Source: Mycolicibacterium aubagnense
GTDB taxonomy: Bacteria; Actinomycetota; Actinomycetes; Mycobacteriales; Mycobacteriaceae
NCBI RefSeq assembly: GCF_010730955.1
Contig: NZ_AP022577.1
Coordinates: 2,914,001 to 2,978,000 of the forward strand
Direction: 5' to 3'
DNA: 64,000 nt
This document shows positions 58,729 to 64,000 of this stretch, piece after piece (position 1 is the stretch's first letter; each line of letters begins with the position of its first letter). The notes below the pieces were generated by a model. That model did not search any database. It was not told the DNA's origin and saw nothing but the letters and a program-made list of their open reading frames with translations. Both the position numbers and the translations under genes were made by a program.

Positions 58729-59772
58729 TCAGGGCTGCCGCGGGTCGATCAGCGTGACGCCGACCGGGCTGGCGGCACCGAACTCCGGCAGCAGGCGGGC
58801 GCCTTCGGCCAGCCCCACCACCCGCTCGACCAGCGCCTGCGGGCGCAGCTTGCCCGCGGCGACCAGTTCCAGCATCTCGGGGTAGTCGGCACTGGACATA
58901 CCGTGCGAGCCCAAAACATCCAATTCCCAAGCAATTACGCGATCCATGGGCACCTGCGGGTGCCCATCCACGTTGGGCAGCAGACCCACCTGGACGTGAC
59001 GCCCCTGCCGTCGCAGGCTGTGAATGCCATCGGCACACGTCCCCGCGGTGCCGACCGCGTCGACCGCGACATGGCTGCCACCGCCGGTGATCTCGTGGAC
59101 CGCGGTAGCCACGTCAGAACCGTTGGCCAGCACGGTTTCGGTGGCGCCGAGGCTCCGCGCGAGTTCCAGCGCCGCCGGGGTGCGGTCGACGGCGATGACG
59201 TTGGCGCCGGCGGCGGCCGCCACCTGCACCGCGCTCAGCCCCACCCCTCCGACGCCGATCACCGTGACCCACTCACCGGGCCGCACGTCGGCACGGGCCC
59301 GCAGCGCCCGGTAGGCGGTGGCGAAGCGGCAACCCAGCGCCGCCGCCGCGGCGTCTTCGATAACCTCCGGCACCGCAACGAGATTCGTGTCGGCCGCGTG
59401 CAGGGCGACGTATTCACCGAAGGAACCCCAGTGAGTGAAACCCGGCTGGGTCTGGTCAGGACACACCTGCGCCTGACCGCCGGCGCACCATTCGCAGGTT
59501 CCGCACCCACACACGAACGGTGTGGTCACCCGGTCACCGACATGCCAGCGCCGAACGTCGGCGCCCACCGCGACCACATCCCCGACCAACTCATGCCCGG
59601 GAACGTGAGGGAGAGCGACACCGTCGTCGTGGCCGGCCCAGGCGTGCCAGTCGCTGCGGCACAACCCGGTCGCGTGCACCTGCACCACCACGCCGCCGGG
59701 CGACGGCGTCGGGTCCGCGACCGACCGGACATCCACTGGCCCGCCGAACTGCTCGAAGATCACCGCGCGCAT
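58729..59772 (-). CDS. Zinc-dependent alcohol dehydrogenase
   Basis: A 347-residue medium-chain dehydrogenase. Catalytic zinc ligands C38 (GLCRSDWH) and H60-E61 (PGHE), structural zinc ligands C90, C93, C96 and C104, and the Rossmann motif GVGGVGLS are all present. D195 at the end of the second Rossmann strand (VIAVDRT) suggests NAD. Natural substrates of this branch vary (primary and branched alcohols), and none can be chosen from sequence. It is monocistronic, to judge from its neighbours. Confidence 0.9.
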   Translation of the reverse strand: MRAVIFEQFGGPVDVRSVADPTPSPGGVVVQVHATGLCRSDWHAWAGHDDGVALPHVPGHELVGDVVAVGADVRRWHVGDRVTTPFVCGCGTCEWCAGGQAQVCPDQTQPGFTHWGSFGEYVALHAADTNLVAVPEVIEDAAAAALGCRFATAYRALRARADVRPGEWVTVIGVGGVGLSAVQVAAAAGANVIAVDRTPAALELARSLGATETVLANGSDVATAVHEITGGGSHVAVDAVGTAGTCADGIHSLRRQGRHVQVGLLPNVDGHPQVPMDRVIAWELDVLGSHGMSSADYPEMLELVAAGKLRPQALVERVVGLAEGARLLPEFGAASPVGVTLIDPRQP

Positions 59773-59839
59773 GAGCCAATCGTCCCCGGTCGGTCACGAT
59801 GCCGGGTAGGCACCCGCCGAATGTGGAACGACACGTCTT

Positions 59840-60046
59840 TCACCGCGTGAACAACCATCCGCCCGTCGGTGTGACCACGGGAGAGAAGTAGGCGCTGGTC
59901 TTCTGAGGGTCTAGCTGGTCGGGCTCGCCGGAAATCGCGGCGATCAGATAGCCCGCGTCCCGGCCCAGGTCAACGCGGTGCGCGGGCGTACAGGCGACCG
60001 CAAAAAGGACGAAAACCGCTGCGCACACGGCCGCAACCAGTCGCAT
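59840..60046 (-). pseudogene. Truncated peptide-binding (SBP family 5) lipoprotein
   Basis: Only 68 codons remain. ATG at 60046 starts a lipoprotein signal (VFVLFAVACTPAH, with the Cys in AVAC), followed by ISGEPDQLDPQKTSAYFS. That is the typical N-terminus of ABC peptide/nickel-type solute-binding proteins, which are normally over 500 residues. After TSAYFS the sequence departs from the family and stops. The rest of the gene is not found in the next kilobase, so it is a 5' remnant of a deleted transporter gene. Confidence 0.7.
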
Positions 60047-60160
60047 GTCCGTCACTTCCGGGCCGGGCCGGCAGCGGGTGGAGGCCGGCATACTCCTGTG
60101 CGTTTCCCATACCCGCCGAACCACCCATTCACACCCGACATCGATATGCGCTGTTCAGGG

Positions 60161-60189
60161 TGCACAGACGCAACTGTCTGAGCTAAGAT
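60161..60189 (+). promoter_or_regulatory. cspA promoter
   Basis: TGCACA (60161-60166) and TAAGAT (60184-60189) with a 17-base spacer fit a housekeeping promoter. Transcription would start about 60196, leaving a leader of roughly 45 bases before the cspA ATG. Confidence 0.5.
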
Positions 60190-60242
60190 TCCGGGCGGAC
60201 GTTTCTTCCTAACGTCCTGCTCTACATGAGAGAAGTTGGTAT

Positions 60243-60446
60243 ATGCCACAGGGAACTGTGAAATGGTTTAACAGTGAGAAGGGCTTCGGCTTCATCACTC
60301 CGGACGACGGCAGCAAGGATCTGTTCGTCCACTACTCGGAGATCAAGAGCAACGGCTTCCGCACCCTCGATGAGGGCCAGCGGGTCGAGTTCGAGGTCGG
60401 TCAGGGCAGCAAGGGCCCGGCTGCGACCGGAGTTACTGCGGTCTAA
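60243..60446 (+). CDS. cspA: Cold-shock protein CspA
   Basis: A 67-residue single cold-shock domain, full length. The nucleic-acid-binding motifs KGFGFI (RNP1) and LFVHYS (RNP2) are intact. It binds single-stranded RNA and DNA and prevents RNA structure at low temperature or during stress. An AGAGAAG site precedes the ATG. Two strong hairpins follow the stop directly. Confidence 0.97.
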   Translation: MPQGTVKWFNSEKGFGFITPDDGSKDLFVHYSEIKSNGFRTLDEGQRVEFEVGQGSKGPAATGVTAV

Positions 60447-60508
60447 CTGAGCTGCAAAGCTCAGCGGGCTGGTGCGGAACGTTTCGCGCCAGCCCACAAT
60501 TCTTTCTC
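60447..60508 (+). terminator. cspA tandem hairpin terminator
   Basis: The first hairpin, CTGAGCT-GCAA-AGCTCAG (60447-60464), begins at the base after the stop. The second pairs GGGCTGGTGCG (60466-60476) with CGCGCCAGCCC (60485-60495) and is followed by a T-rich ACAATTCTTTCT, the form of an intrinsic terminator. Confidence 0.75.
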
Positions 60509-60512
60509 CACG

Positions 60513-60586
60513 CTGTCGGCGGATGCTCAGGCCTCTGACCTGGGCATCCGCGCGACGGTGCCCACGGGAACCTTTGCCGCCGACAG
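60513..60586. other. Structured intergenic element after cspA
   Basis: CTGTCGGCGG (60513-60522) pairs perfectly with CCGCCGACAG (60577-60586). Inside, GGATGCTCAGG (60521-60531) pairs with CCTGGGCATCC (60539-60549) with one wobble, sharing two bases with the outer stem. It contains no gene. It may be a small RNA, a REP-like element or a terminator for the opposing gene. Confidence 0.45.
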
Positions 60587-60660
60587 TCTGCGCAATCGGC
60601 CCATGCGGCAGCACGCGCGCCCCGCGGTTCGACGACGGCACGCGTGCTCTGTGCCGGTTG

Positions 60661-60771
60661 TCAGGTCGCGGTGTCGGTACCGCAGCTGCATTCCGAACCG
60701 CATTCGCAGTTCTCACAGGTGCAATTCGGGTTCCCGCAGCCGGTGGCTTCCTGCGTTTCATCGCTGGTCAT
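60661..60771 (-). CDS. Metallothionein-like Cys-rich peptide
   Basis: A 36-codon frame from ATG 60771. The peptide has seven cysteines at 12, 17, 19, 22, 24, 28 and 30 in CGNPNCTCENCECGSECSC, the CxC/CxxC packing of metallothioneins. The N-terminus is acidic (MTSDETQEATG). It is not related by sequence to MymT of M. tuberculosis. It is probably a cytoplasmic metal-thiolate binding peptide. It lies 101 bases downstream of the nickel/cobalt permease on the same strand and may be read from it. A clear Shine-Dalgarno is not visible. Confidence 0.65.
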   Translation of the reverse strand: MTSDETQEATGCGNPNCTCENCECGSECSCGTDTAT

Positions 60772-60872
60772 GCATCTGATGCTAGGCCTGCGTCGGCGGA
60801 CCGAGAAGGCCCGCGCGAGGTCCTGTCGAGTGCCGCGGTCGCGGTTGACGGCCGATGCCGATTCCCGCTGTT

Positions 60873-61982
60873 CTACCGGCCGGCGGACCCAGCCGCCCAG
60901 CGCCGTTCGACACCGCCGAGATGCCAGTACCCGATCGCGACCAGCCAGGTGACCGCGAACAGACCAACGATGATGAAGCCGACGTTGTTCAGGTCCAGGC
61001 CACTGATCCAGTCGCTCACCGGATTGACCCAAACCCCGTTGTTGTGCAGCACCCCAACGAGTTCGATGGTGCCGATCAGCAGCGCCACCGCGATCGACAG
61101 ACCGGTGATGGTGAGGTTGTAGAAAATTTTGCGGACGGGTTCGGCGAACGCCCAGTCGTAGGCCACGGTCATGAACAGGCCGTCCGCAGTGTCCATCAGA
61201 CTCATCCCGGCAGCGAAGAGCACGGGCAGCGTCAACACCGCGTACCACGGCAGACCGGCAGCGGCGCCGGTCCCGGCCAGCGCCAACAAGGTCACTTCAG
61301 TCGCGGTGTCGAAGCCCAACCCGAACAGCAACCCGACGGGCAGCATATGGATCGGGCGGGTGATGCGATTGGTGATCGGGCGCAGGATACGGGCCAGTAA
61401 GCCGCGGCTATCCAGCTGCTTTTCGAGGTCGTGTTCGTTGAACTCGCCGCGGCGCAGCTTGGTGAACACCCGCCAAATCCCGGCAAGGGCAACGATGTTG
61501 ACGATGCCGATGAGCCACAGGAACAAACCCGAGGCGAGGGTTCCGGCGATGCCCAGGTCGTGCCGGGCCGCCGAGTCGTCGTCTTCGAGCACCCCGGCGA
61601 CGGTGGTGGCCGCCAAGACCAGCAGCGCCATGATCAGCACGGTCATCGAGTGGCCCATGGCGAACCAGAAGCCGACCGATTTGGGCCTGGCGCCGTCGGC
61701 GGTCAGCTTGCGGGTGGTGTTGTCGATCGCCGCAATATGGTCGGCGTCGAAAGCGTGCCGCAGCCCGAAGGTGTACGCGGTGACGCCCAGTCCGACCCCG
61801 AACACCTGAGTGCCCACTTGGTAATGGTGCGGCGCCACCAGCAGCACCAGCGAACCGAACCCGACCAAGTGCAAGGCGCCGATGGCGGCGGCCAGGGCCG
61901 CGAACTCCCGCCAATCGCGGCGCTCCCACGCCTGAGTGATTCGGCGAAACGCCCTGGGCGACAACTGGACTGACTCAGACAC
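60873..61982 (-). CDS. NiCoT-family nickel/cobalt permease
   Basis: A 369-residue HoxN/NixA-type transporter with about eight membrane segments. The signature RHAFDADHI (75-83) in helix II is intact, along with FAMGHSMTV and LGFDTATEV. These enzymes import Ni2+ and/or Co2+ with high affinity. It resembles NicT of mycobacteria. The N-terminus is hydrophilic and the cytoplasmic loop around 170-210 is charged. In this window it has metal neighbours: a Cys-rich peptide on one side, copper proteins on the other. Confidence 0.92.
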   Translation of the reverse strand: MSESVQLSPRAFRRITQAWERRDWREFAALAAAIGALHLVGFGSLVLLVAPHHYQVGTQVFGVGLGVTAYTFGLRHAFDADHIAAIDNTTRKLTADGARPKSVGFWFAMGHSMTVLIMALLVLAATTVAGVLEDDDSAARHDLGIAGTLASGLFLWLIGIVNIVALAGIWRVFTKLRRGEFNEHDLEKQLDSRGLLARILRPITNRITRPIHMLPVGLLFGLGFDTATEVTLLALAGTGAAAGLPWYAVLTLPVLFAAGMSLMDTADGLFMTVAYDWAFAEPVRKIFYNLTITGLSIAVALLIGTIELVGVLHNNGVWVNPVSDWISGLDLNNVGFIIVGLFAVTWLVAIGYWHLGGVERRWAAGSAGR

Positions 61983-62321
61983 GCGGTTCCTCCGTGGGGA
62001 TCACGCGTCCCCGTCGTGGGCGATGCAGGCGGACGGGTCTGGCTCCCACCCGCCACGCAAGCCGCAACGCGGGTGGTCACAGTGGCGCGACCGCACCGGA
62101 ATTGCACCGGATTCCGCGCCGCCTACGACTTTCAGATGCGCAACGTATCACCGCGAACCAGCGGTGGCCAGCAGCCGAAACAGCCTGCGGCACCCGCCCG
62201 AACGGGTGACTGGGGCATCCAGGGACGCGATCGCGTGATCCGGGAACCAGACCAGGCCCGCAGACGACTAATACAAGCCATACGTTTCATGAGTGCAGAC
62301 ACCAACGCCGAAGGAGTACCC
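61983..62321. promoter_or_regulatory. Intergenic region between divergent permease and ycnI genes
   Basis: This 339-base stretch has no convincing gene. It must hold the promoters for both divergent genes. I see no clear palindrome or riboswitch. The ribosome site AAGGAG at 62311-62316 fixes the ycnI start at 62322. Confidence 0.4.
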
Positions 62322-63011
62322 ATGGGAACACGTCAACGGAGCGTGGCCGCCGCGGTGGCGGTGGCCGCGGCGATATTGGCGCCCGCCGGCTCGGCAGCAG
62401 CGCACGTGAAAGTGTCCGGAACCGACACCACACCGGGCGGTTTCGGTGTTCTGACGTTCCGGGTGCCCACCGAATCAGCCACCGCATCCACCACCGGCCT
62501 GGTCGTGACCCTGCCGGCCGATCACCCGATCATTTCGGTCACCGCGCAGGACAAACCGGGCTGGATTGTGACCGTCACCCACAAGACGTTGCCCACACCG
62601 CAGAAAGATGACGACGGCAACGAAGTCAGCGACTACATCGCCACTGTCGAATGGAAAGCCGCGCCAGGGCACCCTGGTATCGCACCAAACCTGTTCGATA
62701 CCTTCAGCCTCGCCGCGGGCCCCCTCCCCAAAGCACCGTCGATCATCATGCCCACAGTCCAGACGTATAGCGATGGCACGGTGGTGAACTGGAACGAAAC
62801 GACCACAGTCGGCGGCGCTGAGCCGGAACACCCCGCACCGGTGCTGACCCTGACCGCCGCCGGCACCAACAGCGGAGCTCCGACCCCCACCACCGCACCC
62901 TCGCAGGCGGGGCCGGCACCGTCATGGCTGCCCATCACCGCCCTGGGGGTGGCGCTGGTCGCACTCCTGCTGGGCGTGGCCAACCTCGCGGTGGCACGCC
63001 GCAAGAACTGA
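62322..63011 (+). CDS. YcnI-like copper-associated protein (DUF1775)
   Basis: A 229-residue secreted, membrane-anchored protein. The signal peptide ends in GSAAA before HVKV, so the mature chain begins with His, the copper ligand in YcnI. A Trp follows in KPGWIVTV. A DUF1775 domain of about 130 residues, a Thr/Pro linker and a C-terminal membrane helix (ITALGVALVALLLGVANL) complete it. YcnI proteins bind Cu(II) outside the membrane. The in-frame ATG at 62289 lacks a ribosome site. Confidence 0.88.
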   Translation: MGTRQRSVAAAVAVAAAILAPAGSAAAHVKVSGTDTTPGGFGVLTFRVPTESATASTTGLVVTLPADHPIISVTAQDKPGWIVTVTHKTLPTPQKDDDGNEVSDYIATVEWKAAPGHPGIAPNLFDTFSLAAGPLPKAPSIIMPTVQTYSDGTVVNWNETTTVGGAEPEHPAPVLTLTAAGTNSGAPTPTTAPSQAGPAPSWLPITALGVALVALLLGVANLAVARRKN

Positions 63012-63216
63012 CCGCCGCGCGGTGGTGTCGCGGGCGGTGCCGGTCGTGGACACCGGCCGATGATCACGTTCCCAGCAAACTGACAGCTCGGTCGCGGAAC
63101 TAACCATCCGACCACGCCGACTATCCGACGTGGCGAACTGTGGCATGCCCCCGGTTCACCACCGTTTGAACCGCTACCGGGCCCGACGGGCTGCCCCAGA
63201 ACGAAAGTGATCCCAC

Positions 63217-63573
63217 ATGAAACCCCTGCGCTGGATGACCGCCGCGACGGTCATGACCGCAACGGCCGTGCTGACCCCGGCAATCGCGTCCGCGCACGAC
63301 TGGGTGGTGGCCACCACCCCGGCGGAAAGCTCCACCGGACCGTCCCCGACCCAGGTGTCGATCACTTACAACGAAGCGGTGAAGAACCCCGAAATCTGGG
63401 TGATCGGGCCTGACCACGCGGAATGGACCACCGGCCCACTGAACGGGTCCGGAGCGACCTACAGCGTGGCGCTGCGACCCGCGCTGATCCCGGGCGAGTA
63501 CACCGTGCACTGGCACAACACCGCCGCCGACGGCGACGAGGTCCACAGCCAGTGGTCGTTCACCGTCGGCTGA
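63217..63573 (+). CDS. CopC-domain copper-binding protein
   Basis: A 118-residue secreted protein. The signal peptide ends IASA, leaving mature HDWVVATTP with an N-terminal His, which in CopC coordinates Cu(II). VSITYNEAVKNP and the final AADGDEVHSQWSFTVG are the usual CopC strands, with His residues available. It lies 205 bases after ycnI, and the gap holds an imperfect inverted repeat. There is no CopD partner in the window. Confidence 0.87.
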   Translation: MKPLRWMTAATVMTATAVLTPAIASAHDWVVATTPAESSTGPSPTQVSITYNEAVKNPEIWVIGPDHAEWTTGPLNGSGATYSVALRPALIPGEYTVHWHNTAADGDEVHSQWSFTVG

Positions 63574-63624
63574 TCACTGGCGGTCCCTGAGGGGACACCA
63601 GCGGACGAGAAAGGACGGTGGCCC

Positions 63625-64000
63625 GTGACATTGCCTCAGCAGCTGCCCGGCCAATACACCGACGTGTGGGACTGGCAACTGCGGGCCTCCTGCCGCGGTG
63701 CTGACTGGCGCACTTTCTTCTCACCCGACGGCGAACGGGGACGGGCCCGTTCAGCCCGCGAGAACCGCGCCAAACAGATGTGCCGGCAATGCCCGGTCAT
63801 GGCCGAATGTCGCGCCCACGCCTTGCGGGTGCAAGAACCGTACGGCACCTGGGGCGGACTCAGCGAGGCCGAACGGGCCTGGATCACCGGTGGCACCGGC
63901 AATCGACGCCCCTATCGCCGCCCTACCTCACCCGGTCCGGACAAGACCTTGCCGCCCGGTGATCACCATAGAACGACGGCCACAACCGCGTCCCAACGCG
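63625..64000 (+). CDS. WhiB-family iron-sulfur regulator, partial at right edge
   Basis: The frame from GTG 63625 (AAAGGAC upstream) is open to the window end, 125 codons. Four cysteines expected to hold a [4Fe-4S] cluster are at 23, 53, 56 and 62 (CRQCPVMAEC), followed by the WhiB turn YGTWGG (73-78). After residue 95 the sequence is basic and Pro-rich, a possible DNA-binding tail. It begins 51 bases after copC, so it may be co-transcribed with it. WhiB proteins act with the sigma factor and sense redox change or nitric oxide. Which WhiB type it is cannot be settled here. Confidence 0.85.
   Translation, partial: MTLPQQLPGQYTDVWDWQLRASCRGADWRTFFSPDGERGRARSARENRAKQMCRQCPVMAECRAHALRVQEPYGTWGGLSEAERAWITGGTGNRRPYRRPTSPGPDKTLPPGDHHRTTATTASQR

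Overview
The window is chromosomal DNA of a rapidly growing mycobacterium (Mycolicibacterium type). The evidence is a very high GC content, an MmpL transporter, a Gap-family export protein, a BfaA/BfaB tuberculostearic-acid pair, and a core block whose order matches M. tuberculosis Rv3715c-Rv3723: recR, ybaB, an SRPBCC protein, bfaA, bfaB, dnaX, an aspartate aminotransferase, ffs, tRNA-Ser and an Rv3723-like membrane protein.

Layout. Positions 1-1.7 kb hold the 3' end of a type I polyketide synthase whose last ACP is fused to a PapA/condensation-type acyltransferase. Convergent to it is a minus-strand run: a predicted metal-dependent hydrolase, a Gap-like membrane protein, a propionyl-CoA-synthetase-like enzyme, a class III PLP enzyme and an APC permease. 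The permease faces a divergent plus-strand set (small-molecule kinase, SDR, GntR/UTRA regulator). Together these read as a regulated catabolic unit, probably for an amino alcohol that is imported, phosphorylated, cleaved by a phospho-lyase and fed into propionyl-CoA.

Positions 11.3-45.8 kb (minus strand) are dominated by one NRPS gene of 31.3 kb (10,425 aa). An MbtH-like protein precedes it, and an MmpL exporter follows with a GTGA stop/start overlap. The NRPS has eight modules: Cs-A-T-E, C-A(nMT)-T, C-A-T, C-A-T, C-A-T-E, C-A-T, C-A-T-E, C-A-T-TE. It should make an octapeptide with D residues at 1, 5 and 7 and an N-methyl residue at 2, probably N-acylated. I recognise no characterised product with this pattern, and this is the strongest candidate for an undescribed system in the window. 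The gene also contains two families of short DNA repeats that add residues to variable loops, one of them read in two different frames.

Positions 46.2-55.4 kb are the conserved core. The ami1 (Rv3717) amidase gene that sits between ybaB and the SRPBCC gene in M. tuberculosis is missing here. Positions 55.4-64 kb carry accessory genes: a secreted PDZ serine protease, small secreted and membrane proteins, an MpaB/Lcp-type oxygenase, a zinc alcohol dehydrogenase, a broken peptide-binding lipoprotein gene and cspA. The right end is metal-related: a 36-residue Cys-rich metallothionein-like peptide next to a nickel/cobalt permease, then YcnI and CopC copper proteins and a WhiB regulator that runs off the right edge.
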